Assembly (NCBI GenBank): GCA_003650445.1
Contig: QMQE01000015.1
Span: 1 to 23,519, forward strand
Length of the DNA: 23,519 nt
From: Acidobacteriota bacterium
GTDB taxonomy: Bacteria > Acidobacteriota > Holophagae > Thermotomaculales > Thermotomaculaceae
Direction of reading: 5' to 3'
Part shown: one piece after another, positions 6,976-14,205 of the stretch
How positions within the stretch are numbered: position 1 is the stretch's first letter
How the letters are laid out: every line of letters begins with the position of its first letter
Program-made: the position numbers and the translations under genes
The notes under the pieces: model-generated
The model's input: the letters and a program-made list of their open reading frames with translations, nothing else
What the model was told of the DNA's origin: nothing
The model's database searches: none

Positions 6976-8223
6976 TCAGTGGAAGTTTGACCAGTCAGGC
7001 AGTCTTTTTGAAAACTCATCCTGAAAAGCCGGACGTTTGATATTCTGTCGTTTGACCGAGATGGCAAATTTTTTCCATCGGGCCTCGTCTCCCATTACCT
7101 CTACGAGCAAATGACGAATTTTCACCATTACATCGGCTTTGCGTGCATATGTCGTGCGACTGGCATTTCTATTGAAACTGCCCAGTCCGGAAAGATAGTA
7201 TTGAAGAATTTCTTCGGGATACCGTTTTTCGAGTTTCTTCGCAATTTTCTCCAGTTCAGAGACATTCCAGGATGAAAGCGGATACGGATCTTTGACAAGA
7301 ATCGCAAGTACTTCCGGGTATTCTTTGCGGTAAAGGTGGATTTTCATTTGTTCCAATTCCCAGGCTCTCTTCATTTTTGAGAGTAATTGGGGTTGAAATT
7401 GCGTCCACTCTGCAGCGGTGCACATCTTCTCGAAAGCCTTGTATTTTTCCAGGGTCATTCCATCTGAAGCCTGATCGAATTGAAGTGAAAGATATTTTGT
7501 CCGATTGCCCGATTCTTCAGCCCGATCAGCGACAAACCGGCGCAGCTCATCCATACGCCCGGTTCCTTTCTGCAACCCATTCTCCGCCACCTCAAGTGCT
7601 TTCCTTTTTTGACCGGACTCCCAGAAAAATGTAGCGAGATCATAATAATCTCCACCGTAGATCATTTTCTGTGTGCGAAGTTCAAGGTATTTGTCATCAT
7701 CTCCGATTCGGCGGTAGATACGACGGGCATGGTCGCTACTCCAATTACCACGCATGGATTCGAAGGATTCTGCCAGTTCACGCAAGTCGGAGTCATTGTA
7801 ACAAGCGGAATAGGCAACTTCATAGAGCATGTCATCCATTCCGGCGTTGCCACTTTCGATATAGGGCAAGACCTGTTCCAGAATTTCGTGTCGATAGTGT
7901 GATTCGATTTTCCGGGAATCTAATTGTGTCTTGATATCGTTGAGAAGGTCAGCTACTTGTTGTTCAACAACATACTCACCGCCTCCGTATTCATCCAGTT
8001 CGCTTAAGTCCGGTTCCAACTCATACCACAGGGCTAATGCGATCTCGCCTTCAGACTCCGTGTCAAGTGCCTTGGAGAGGGAAATATGTGATTTTAGAAA
8101 ATTAAGGCATTTTCGTCGGGTAGAGGGCTGATTGGCCGCAAGCTTCAAAACCAGATCTGACAAAATCCCATGGGATGCAGCTGCAAGCAGTTTGGATAGA
8201 GCATCATCATTTTTTCTTACCAT
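6976..8223 (-). CDS. Alpha-solenoid (TPR-like) protein of the accessory operon
   Basis: A 415-residue, almost entirely helical protein. Repeats such as YYDLATFFWESGQKRKALEV (about 193-212) are TPR-like, and the C-terminal end (KRPAFQDEFSKRLPDW) recalls the tails of bacterial SWIM zinc-finger proteins. No SWIM CxC...CxH signature is present: only a few isolated cysteines are found. Solenoids of this sort act as protein scaffolds or sensors in conflict systems; that role here is inference. The ATG overlaps the stop of the primase-helicase gene by 7 bases, indicating translational coupling and probably a shared complex. The 383-residue gene follows after 17 bases. No assigned enzymatic function. 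Confidence 0.75.
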   Translation of the reverse strand: MVRKNDDALSKLLAAASHGILSDLVLKLAANQPSTRRKCLNFLKSHISLSKALDTESEGEIALALWYELEPDLSELDEYGGGEYVVEQQVADLLNDIKTQLDSRKIESHYRHEILEQVLPYIESGNAGMDDMLYEVAYSACYNDSDLRELAESFESMRGNWSSDHARRIYRRIGDDDKYLELRTQKMIYGGDYYDLATFFWESGQKRKALEVAENGLQKGTGRMDELRRFVADRAEESGNRTKYLSLQFDQASDGMTLEKYKAFEKMCTAAEWTQFQPQLLSKMKRAWELEQMKIHLYRKEYPEVLAILVKDPYPLSSWNVSELEKIAKKLEKRYPEEILQYYLSGLGSFNRNASRTTYARKADVMVKIRHLLVEVMGDEARWKKFAISVKRQNIKRPAFQDEFSKRLPDWSNFH

Positions 8224-10598
8224 TCAGCCTCCCTTCCCAGTACCTCAATCGTACCAGTAGATTTGATTAGATAACCCATGGCACGGTACCCGCGCCGGCG
8301 TTTCTCCCACATTCGGGCAAGTTGCGGCTGTTCGGGTTCGACATAATCATAAATGCGCACGTCTTGCTTTTCAACATGCTCCCGGTGGAGGCGTCCGGCG
8401 TATTGCCGGAGCGTTCCCTTCCAGGAGATTGGCATAGCAAGCACCAGTGTGTCAAGGGGCGGATAATCAAAACCCTCGCCAATCAATCTACCGGTAGCGA
8501 GAAGTACACGGGGAGAAGAGTCTTTCAATTCTGCGAGTTTGGCGAGGATTTTCGTCCGTTGCTTTTTTGGCAATCGACCGTGCAGAACAAAGCAGTGCTC
8601 AATCTCATTGCCGAGGGCTTTGCGCAATAGTTCAAGGTGTTCCGTTCGTTCCGTCAACACCAGGATTTTCCGTTTTTCCTGATATGCAGTCAAAATATCT
8701 CTTGCAATGCGCATGTTTCGATGGGCGTCTTTGATGAGGGCACGGAATATATCCTGAATCCCGGAGTCTGGAGAAATGGCAGGCGCTTGCAGTGCCCCGA
8801 GCCGCACTTCGAGATAGACTGGAGTTGTTTGTGAATGCTGTATATTGTGTTGAATCGGGCCGCATTGCATGAAAATAATTGGATGGTGACCATCACGGCG
8901 CACCGGTGTTGCTGTCAGGCCAACGACGAATTTTGCTTTAGCCTGTTTGACAATTGTTTCAAAGGAAAAAGCCGAAACATGATGGCATTCATCCACAATG
9001 ATTTGGCCGTATTTGCTCAGTAATTCCGGTAGATCTTTTCGTCGGGATAGGGATTGCATTAGAGTGATATCAATTTCTCCCGTTAGTTTCCTTTTACCCC
9101 CGCCAAGCAGCCCCGGTACATTTTCAGGCAATTTCAGAAAGGTGGTCAGCTTTTCATTCCATTGCCGAAGGAGTTCAGTGCGGTGCACCAGGATCAGAGT
9201 GCTTGTTTTCCGTCTGGCAATCAATGCGGCAGCAATGACTGTTTTGCCGAAAGCGGTGGGTGCGCAAAGAACGCCTGTTTCCTGATTCAACATCGACTTG
9301 AGAGCAATTTCCTGTTCTTTTCTTAATTCTCCAACAAATTTAACAGCTACGGCATTTCCCAAAGTTCGCTCTTCCTGAATCTCAATTTGGATGTTGTTTT
9401 CTTTCAGCAAATTCTGTACTGCATTTAAACATCCCCGGGGAAGGGCGATGTGCTGCGGGAAATTCTCGGCACACCCGATGATACGGGGTTTGTTCCAAAC
9501 TGACAGACGCATGGCCTGGGCTTTGTAGAATTCAGGGTTCTGAAAAGCGGCAAGGCGAATCAGGCGGTTGGTCAGTGCGGGTGTCAAATTCCCTTTGCCA
9601 ATGTAAATCCGGTCAGCCAATACCAGTTTCAGTGATGCTGGCAGTGGACCGGACAGTTTATTTGAAGGGGGCGTTTTCTGTTGCCAGGGCTTATTTTCAT
9701 CTTCTTCGGAGACAAAGGCAACATCAATGGGATGTCTGCCATCTGCCGCCAGCAAAATTGCATTTTCCAAATCGTTTCTTGAAATACGTTGAGTTGATTG
9801 TAGAAACGCCCATTGGTCCGGATATGGGACATCGTTATCATCAATAAAAACACTGAATCCCCGCCGACGGGGCCGTTTCTGTAGGGGAAGCGCAATCAGA
9901 TTACCGAAACCGCCTTTGGGCAGAGTATCCTGATTCGGGAAGAGCCGGTCGTAACTGGAAAGCGAGATCTGACGGGTTCGGTTGCAGGTGTAACTGATGA
10001 GCGCGGAGCCCAGTTCCCGAGCCTCGTGGGCAGGGACAGGTTCCGAAAAGAAAATCCAGACATGAGCTCCGTTTCCAGAACGTGAGATTTCCAGTGCGGC
10101 GGGAATTTTCAATTCATGACATGAATGAACTATAGCTCTGGCATTCTCACGCCAGCCGGTTTTATCGAAATCAATGGCCAGGAAATAACAGCTCCCGTCC
10201 GGGAGAAGTGGATAAATGCCCACAATGTGGCGCCCTGTCAAGTGTTTATAGATAACTTGTTCAGTCACTGGCATCAATAAACGATGGGCGCAGTTGGCGC
10301 ATTTGACGCGGGGCTTATTGCAAATACCGGGTTTCCATTCATTTCCGCAGGCAGGGGAATACCCGGATTTTCCGTTTCTTGATTCCCAACGGGCCGCATA
10401 CACATCAGAGCGTCCTCGGAACAGATTTCGAAAGAGTGTAACCTTCTCCTTTGGGGTGAGGGAAGAGGGGTCTTTCTTTGGTATTATGGGTGTGGGTTCT
10501 TCCCTTGACGTTGATTTTTCCCATGAAATATCATGTTGTTTCAGCAATGTTTTCAGGCGGGCATTTTCCAGGCGTAATTGCGCCAACTCATCTTTCAT
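8217..10598 (-). CDS. TOTE-type primase-helicase (AEP primase + SF2 helicase)
   Basis: A 793-residue two-module nucleic-acid enzyme resembling TOTE conflict-system proteins. Order: a short coiled coil (DELAQLRLENARLKTLLKQ, 3-21); a family-specific block (LFRNLFRGRSDVYAARW, 55-71); four cysteines at 84, 93, 100 and 103, possibly zinc-binding; an archaeo-eukaryotic primase core with AIDFD (141-145) and SGNGAHVW (174-181); then an XPB-like SF2 helicase with APTAFGKT (446-453), DECHH (536-540), TATP (562-565) and QYAGRLHR (732-739). The end YDYV...LARMWEKRRRGYRAMGY also fits the family. No PLD nuclease domain is visible. The ATG at 10598 is preferred over GTG 10637 because the protein then begins with the coiled coil; it overlaps the PIN gene by 11 bases. 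Primase activity and immune role are inferred. Confidence 0.88.
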   Translation of the reverse strand: MKDELAQLRLENARLKTLLKQHDISWEKSTSREEPTPIIPKKDPSSLTPKEKVTLFRNLFRGRSDVYAARWESRNGKSGYSPACGNEWKPGICNKPRVKCANCAHRLLMPVTEQVIYKHLTGRHIVGIYPLLPDGSCYFLAIDFDKTGWRENARAIVHSCHELKIPAALEISRSGNGAHVWIFFSEPVPAHEARELGSALISYTCNRTRQISLSSYDRLFPNQDTLPKGGFGNLIALPLQKRPRRRGFSVFIDDNDVPYPDQWAFLQSTQRISRNDLENAILLAADGRHPIDVAFVSEEDENKPWQQKTPPSNKLSGPLPASLKLVLADRIYIGKGNLTPALTNRLIRLAAFQNPEFYKAQAMRLSVWNKPRIIGCAENFPQHIALPRGCLNAVQNLLKENNIQIEIQEERTLGNAVAVKFVGELRKEQEIALKSMLNQETGVLCAPTAFGKTVIAAALIARRKTSTLILVHRTELLRQWNEKLTTFLKLPENVPGLLGGGKRKLTGEIDITLMQSLSRRKDLPELLSKYGQIIVDECHHVSAFSFETIVKQAKAKFVVGLTATPVRRDGHHPIIFMQCGPIQHNIQHSQTTPVYLEVRLGALQAPAISPDSGIQDIFRALIKDAHRNMRIARDILTAYQEKRKILVLTERTEHLELLRKALGNEIEHCFVLHGRLPKKQRTKILAKLAELKDSSPRVLLATGRLIGEGFDYPPLDTLVLAMPISWKGTLRQYAGRLHREHVEKQDVRIYDYVEPEQPQLARMWEKRRRGYRAMGYLIKSTGTIEVLGREAEW

Positions 10599-11127
10599 TT
10601 TCCATTTTTTCCGAGTATTTTGCTTTAATGAAATCACGACAAATAAAATGAACTGTAATTTTCACTTCTTGGAGAGCCGTTTTCCATCCCCACCACTTGC
10701 TATCTGTTGCCTGCAGAATAGGCGGTTTAGCGGGATGTGCATTTGCCACAGCGACGAATTTTCGATCAGAGTTGTCAAAATTTCTCAATCCCATATGCTC
10801 TGGGAATTCATCATAAGATGCACCATTGGCAGTAATTTTCACACGGTCGGATTCGGGTAAACGCCAGTGAGTGTCGTGAACCCATTTCATGAATAAGTCC
10901 CCAACACCCGGTTGACCGCTCAGGGAAAGATTGTTCCGGTATTCAGTAAATATCTCATCATTGGAATCAAGAACCAGACCGCCTTTTTTAACCACATGTT
11001 CAACTGCTTCTATGCAAGCCAGTACGCATGGGCGAAATCCTTGTGGAATTGATGTTGAATCCAGTGCGCGATTTGCTGTTTTGGGTACGTTTGTATCCAA
11101 AATACATTTTTTTGGGAATCCGGTCAT
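10588..11127 (-). CDS. PIN-like nuclease paired with the AAA ATPase
   Basis: A 179-residue predicted PIN-like ribonuclease. The acidic residues sit where a PIN fold needs them: D11 in CILDTNVP, E58/E62 in DEIFTEY, D118 (or D121) in FDNSDRKFVAVA and D142 in ATDSKWW. PIN domains cleave RNA with a metal cofactor and are common effectors in toxin and defence modules. Its ATG overlaps the ATPase stop as ATGA (4 bases), so it is almost certainly made together with the ATPase. Its own stop overlaps the primase-helicase start. I infer that the ATPase senses a trigger and the PIN protein is the effector. Family confidence is good; the substrate is unknown. Confidence 0.8.
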   Translation of the reverse strand: MTGFPKKCILDTNVPKTANRALDSTSIPQGFRPCVLACIEAVEHVVKKGGLVLDSNDEIFTEYRNNLSLSGQPGVGDLFMKWVHDTHWRLPESDRVKITANGASYDEFPEHMGLRNFDNSDRKFVAVANAHPAKPPILQATDSKWWGWKTALQEVKITVHFICRDFIKAKYSEKMENER

Positions 11128-12530
11128 TTGGCGACCTCAGATTCACCGTTGTCCGGCTCCATTCGTTTTGCCATTGCTGCCTTAGCATGTGCTGTTATAT
11201 CTCCCATCTCATCGCCGAAGAAATTCTCAGGCCAGTTGCGGATGTTACCAAAGTTATCAAGCTGGAGGGGGTCCAAGGTGGCGGGAGTTTTTGAAATATC
11301 GGCAAAAAATGCAGACACCTTATTCTGAGAAATGGTATTTTCAGCAATTCGTCTTTGCAAGCGTCGTAAAAAGTGTTCCGAGTGTGTTTCAATAATTAGC
11401 TGAATATTTCTGTTCTCACCGTTTTCTCTGGAATTAACAACGTCAATCATTACATCTGCCAGTGCCGATTGCGCACTGGGGTGCAGATGAATTTCCGGTT
11501 GTTCCATCAGAATAATTGATCCCGGTGGGGCATAAAAACATTGAACCAGAACAGGGAGAACCTGAGATATTCCAAAGCCGACATCCGGGAGATCCACCGA
11601 ATACTTTGAACTTCTGGTACGTAACTTGACTTCATAGTCCTGCCGGTGCTCGGAAATGGCAGTAATTTCGAAATCATCAATCAGGCCCATGCGTTTAAGG
11701 CTTTCGGCAATAATTTGCTCAAGGGGCTTTGTTCGTTTTCTGTAGCCAAGGCTGATTTTTCGTGTGCGTGATGCCAGTATGGCAGCAATTGTATTTTCTC
11801 CCGAGTTTCCGACGCTTGCAGGTGCAATCCCTGACCAGGAATAAAGCCGGGCAGTTCTTGTCCGCAGGGGACCGAGATAGAACAGAGATTTGAACAAGGT
11901 TTCATGTTGCAGGTTCAGGTCTTGAACAAATTCGGCATTCTGGTGATATGCCACCACCTCATCCGGGAACCCGTAGAATCGTACGGGTGCGCCGGGAGAC
12001 CATGCACGTCCTTGATTGCGCTTTAATGAATAGCCTTCAGCGGTAACATGGTATTTGTGCTTTTTATCTGTCGTTCGTTTCATTGCGGTTGAGAGAATTT
12101 CCTGGCCTTTTGTAGAAAGTATATATTTAAATTCTTCAACGTATAGCTCTTTTGAGTGAGTATGTTCCACGCCAACCGTGGCTGTGAATTCGATTTGATC
12201 TGCCACGTAATTCTTCCCGGACAAAGCATCCTTAAATTTAAGCTGGAAGGGGAGGTTCCATTTATATCCGAATGCAATCCGGTTCTGCAAATCGTGCTGA
12301 TATACCATTTCCCGGTAAGATCCCAACTGTACAGCCGAGTGAATGCTACCGGGGAAAAAAACGGCTTTTCTGTCGGAGGATTCTATTGTCTGTTTCAGCA
12401 TCATCAGAAGCTGTCCAATGCTGGATTTGCCGGAACTGTTTGCCCCGAAGAGCAGGGTGATGGGGGCCATGTCAATCGTTCCCGTATCCCTCCATCCCTT
12501 GAAATTCTGAATTTGTAAGCTTGTCAACAT
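11124..12530 (-). CDS. OLD-like AAA ATPase with DUF3696-like C-terminus
   Basis: A 468-residue ABC/SMC-type ATPase of the AAA_15/AAA_21 class, first gene of the accessory operon. LQIQNFKGWRDTG (5-17) opens the fold. Walker A is GANSSGKSS (29-37), the signature-like region is DVGFGISQVLPVL (316-328), Walker B is SIILMEQPEIHLHPS (338-352) and the H-loop is IETHSEHF (380-387). The end, LDNFGNIRNWPENFFGDEMGD, matches the small DUF3696 tail found on such ATPases. No TOPRIM nuclease domain follows, so it lacks the nuclease half of OLD proteins; the downstream PIN gene probably supplies it. GGGAGG lies 8 bases before the ATG. Related ATPases serve in phage defence, which is inferred here. Confidence 0.9.
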   Translation of the reverse strand: MLTSLQIQNFKGWRDTGTIDMAPITLLFGANSSGKSSIGQLLMMLKQTIESSDRKAVFFPGSIHSAVQLGSYREMVYQHDLQNRIAFGYKWNLPFQLKFKDALSGKNYVADQIEFTATVGVEHTHSKELYVEEFKYILSTKGQEILSTAMKRTTDKKHKYHVTAEGYSLKRNQGRAWSPGAPVRFYGFPDEVVAYHQNAEFVQDLNLQHETLFKSLFYLGPLRTRTARLYSWSGIAPASVGNSGENTIAAILASRTRKISLGYRKRTKPLEQIIAESLKRMGLIDDFEITAISEHRQDYEVKLRTRSSKYSVDLPDVGFGISQVLPVLVQCFYAPPGSIILMEQPEIHLHPSAQSALADVMIDVVNSRENGENRNIQLIIETHSEHFLRRLQRRIAENTISQNKVSAFFADISKTPATLDPLQLDNFGNIRNWPENFFGDEMGDITAHAKAAMAKRMEPDNGESEVAK

Positions 12531-12561
12531 TTTTCAGGCCTCCCGTTTCAGAAACTATCTA

Positions 12562-12591
12562 ATTGTACCATATGGGGGATATCGATTGAAA
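12562..12591 (-). promoter_or_regulatory. Putative promoter of the accessory operon
   Basis: On the minus strand TACAAT (12562-12567) is a good -10 box about 30 bases before the ATPase ATG. The -35 candidates are weak: TTTCAA at an 18-base spacing, or TTCAAT at 17. A weak -35 overlapping repeated ATTGAA motifs would suit an activated or repressed promoter. Confidence 0.4.
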
Positions 12592-12629
12592 AAGTTTGCA
12601 TTGAACAAAGCTGCATTGAACTTTAGCGG
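12585..12629. repeat. Three 15-bp-spaced ATTGAA repeats upstream of accessory operon
   Basis: ATTGAA occurs at 12585, 12600 and 12615, exactly 15 bp apart. The second and third copies share the longer TGCATTGAAC. The first copy overlaps the putative -35 of the ATPase promoter. The array could be an operator for a regulator binding every one and a half helical turns. No regulator gene is found in the operon. Confidence 0.55.
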
Positions 12630-12903
12630 GGTCAGTCATATTTCATGTTCCTTTGGTTTCGAAGTTGTAACGAGGTAGGAAAATCAAGAAGTTCGCAACA
12701 CGAAGTGCACATGGAAGCGCGTGAAGGACAGGGGGCGGGAAAAATCTCTCCTTGCCGTTAACCACCTTTGTCTTCTACTTGCCTTTTCTCAACCTTGCTC
12801 CTTCAGGGTGGGCGCCGCGGGCAGCATAGAGTGCGTGTGAAAGTGCAAGTGCAGGTTCAGAAGGGACCCGGGATCGTCAACTCCCTGATTTTTCTCATCT
12901 TGT

Positions 12904-12960
12904 CACTCCGCACTCAACACTCATCATTCAACATTTGGCGCAACGCGCCGCAGGTGGCAG
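12904..12960. repeat. Dispersed intergenic repeat, copy 2
   Basis: The core GGCGCAACGCGCCGCAGG (from 12937) is identical to copy 1 at 1970, followed by TGGCAG where copy 1 has CGGCGG. The upstream CACTC...CACTCAACACTCATCATTC is a variable version of the same CACTC/ATTC-rich lead-in. It lies in the gap between the accessory operon and the tmRNA. Confidence 0.65.
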
Positions 12961-13373
12961 AGAGGGGGAATGGGAATTGTCGTTTCCCGATCCCTGTCTA
13001 CATTCAACCTTGTCCGGCCTCAGCCTTGCAAGAAAAAGCCAAAAAAATTGTTCAGATCAAAATTTTCTACAATCCATCAGAAAATACAATTAACCCTGCT
13101 TCCCGTTTCCTGCGAGAGACTTTGAGTTCGGTAACACCACGCCTGCTTATTCTATAACTCAAGTCCGATTGGGTTTTTCTGGTTCGACAAGGTGGGTGTT
13201 TGTGTAGTGCTTTGATTTGAAAGGGGTCTGCAATCGGACGAGGTCCGAAAAGGAGAGTTGAAAATTCAGAGAAAGGAGACGGAAAAAAGACGGAAATTTA
13301 CAGAGATTTCCCGAAAAGCGAGTGATTGCAAGACAAACCAGAGGCGACAAGAAAAGCCGTACCCTCTTGCCAC

Positions 13374-13417
13374 AAAAAGAAAAACGAAGCTTCCGACATG
13401 CCGCTTGCGGTACTCGG
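13374..13417 (-). terminator. Likely Rho-independent terminator of tmRNA
   Basis: Reading the minus strand past the tmRNA 3' end, CCGAGTACCGC pairs imperfectly with GCGGCATGTCGG around a short AA loop. A T-rich run (GTTTTTCTTTTT) follows a few bases later. It begins about 22 bases after the tmRNA CCA, the expected place for an ssrA terminator. The mid-stem bulge lowers confidence a little. Confidence 0.55.
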
Positions 13418-13438
13418 ACTGGTTTATCCTGAATTCTA

Positions 13439-13790
13439 TGGTGGAGGCGGGGGGAATTGAACCCCCGTCCGAACAGTTTCGACTTCAAGCGTCTACATGC
13501 TTAGATCTGCCGTTTAGGTTTCGCTTCCGAAAGCCCGGCAGGACAAGGCTTTTCAGTCGCTATCACTCATAGGTTTAAGTTCTGCGGTGAGTGAGAACCG
13601 CCGAACCGAGCCCGCTATACGTCGGATAGCCTGAGCCTGCGAGCATCAGCCCGGGTATCCGGCTGCGTCAGTTACGCAGCGAGTGCAACTGGATTTGCAG
13701 TTACATTTGTTTTGGTCTTGATTTACGAGGAAAACCAACCTCGGCATGCGGCCTGAGCCTCAACTCTGCCCGTCGAACCCTTTCGCCCCC
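13439..13790 (-). ncRNA. ssrA: Transfer-messenger RNA (tmRNA)
   Basis: tmRNA rescues stalled ribosomes by acting as tRNA-Ala and then as a short mRNA coding a degradation tag. The 5' end GGGGGCGAAAGGGTTCGACG and 3' end CCGCCTCCACCA are diagnostic. GGGGGCG pairs with CGCCTCC, including one G-U, and CCA is encoded. The T-arm with GGTTCAATTCCCC is intact. After GTAACT the reading frame at 13698-13672 encodes ANPVALAA and then TAA, ending in the expected ALAA. The tag stop lies inside a hairpin, GCTGCGT pairing with ACGCAGC. Eight residues is short for a tag. It lies downstream of tRNA-Leu on the same strand; a separate promoter lies about 115 bases upstream. Confidence 0.96.
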
Positions 13791-13904
13791 ATAATGTTAC
13801 CTGAGAGAATGGCCAAATTATTCATGGCATTCTTTCTATCCAGGTGTTTTCAAAGATAAGCCTGTAATCCGAGAACAGTTTCCCGGCAGGCATTCGCACT
13901 TTTC

Positions 13905-13932
13905 AATATAGGCTGGAAAATGCTGAGGTCAA
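13905..13932 (-). promoter_or_regulatory. Putative ssrA promoter
   Basis: On the minus strand TTGACC (13927-13932), a 16-base spacer and TATATT (13905-13910) form a reasonable sigma70-type promoter just after the tRNA-Leu 3' end. The start near 13898 would give a precursor with about 108 extra bases before the mature tmRNA 5' end, to be removed by RNase P. Confidence 0.5.
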
Positions 13933-13939
13933 GAAAAAA

Positions 13940-14027
13940 TGGTGCCGGTGCTCGGGGTCGAACCGAGACGGGCGTAAAGCCCACAGGATTTTGAGTCCAG
14001 CGCGTCTGCCAATTCCGCCACACCGGC
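13940..14027 (-). tRNA. tRNA-Leu (anticodon CAA)
   Basis: A class II tRNA of 88 bases with encoded CCA. The acceptor GCCGGTG pairs fully with CACCGGC, followed by A and CCA. The anticodon loop CTCAAAA gives CAA, reading UUG. The long variable arm has a GGGC/GCCC stem and the T-arm is CTCGG TTCGACC CCGAG. The anticodon stem has one U-U opposition (second pair) but is otherwise paired. A T6 run follows CCA directly and may help end transcription. Confidence 0.96.
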
Positions 14028-14039
14028 AATCCTTTGAAC

Positions 14040-14067
14040 AGTATAAAGAAATTGCCGGAGTTGTAAA
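14040..14067 (-). promoter_or_regulatory. tRNA-Leu promoter
   Basis: On the minus strand TTTACA (14062-14067), a 16-base spacer and TATACT (14040-14045) lie just upstream of the tRNA. The start would fall only a few bases before the mature 5' end at 14027, as is common for tRNA genes. Confidence 0.6.
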
Positions 14068-14148
14068 GTAGATTTTGCTCTTTAGCACACTCTGTTACAA
14101 TAAATAAATGTCGGGAAGTTGATTATAAGCTCTTTTGCATGTTTTGCT

Positions 14149-14177
14149 TTGAGTTGCTTTTTGACTTGTGTTAAAAT
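14149..14177 (+). promoter_or_regulatory. Promoter of the DUF4388 gene cluster
   Basis: TTGAGT (14149-14154), a 17-base spacer and TAAAAT (14172-14177), the latter preceded by TGT as an extended -10, point to transcription from about 14184. This supports ATG 14206 as the start of the first gene, because the longer frame opening at 14119 would begin upstream of the promoter. Confidence 0.6.
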
Positions 14178-14205
14178 ACGACCAGATTTTTATTTGGAGT
14201 GGAGA

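Larger units (their letters stand above)
12531..13438. other. Gene-free region between accessory operon and ssrA
   Basis: About 900 bases without a supported gene. Open frames here (for example 12768-13157 plus and 13159-13488 minus) lack a ribosome binding site and resemble no family. The stretch holds the accessory-operon promoter and ATTGAA repeats, dispersed repeat copy 2, a 9-bp inverted repeat (GTCCGATTG at 13163, CAATCGGAC at 13231) and the tmRNA terminator. I searched for a partial copy of the tmRNA 3' end as an attachment-site scar and saw none. Confidence 0.55.

Noticed and set aside
10599..10637. Upstream GTG start for the primase-helicase
   Set aside because: It adds 13 basic residues inside the PIN gene, lacks a ribosome binding site and precedes the usual coiled-coil start at 10598.
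10294..10860. 188-residue plus-strand frame across the primase-helicase and PIN genes
   Set aside because: It is antisense to two well-supported genes and shows no domain or ribosome binding site.
12768..13157. 129-residue plus-strand frame in the gap before ssrA
   Set aside because: It spans a dispersed repeat, has low-complexity composition (VKVQVQVQ) and no Shine-Dalgarno; it is probably chance.
13163..13239. 9-bp inverted repeat GTCCGATTG/CAATCGGAC as a structured RNA
   Set aside because: The 59-base loop has no further obvious pairing and no known riboswitch features, so I only note it in the gap description.
13159..13488. 109-residue minus-strand frame and a plus-strand frame at 13258-13572
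   Set aside because: Both run into the tmRNA gene and its terminator, so they are not credible coding genes.
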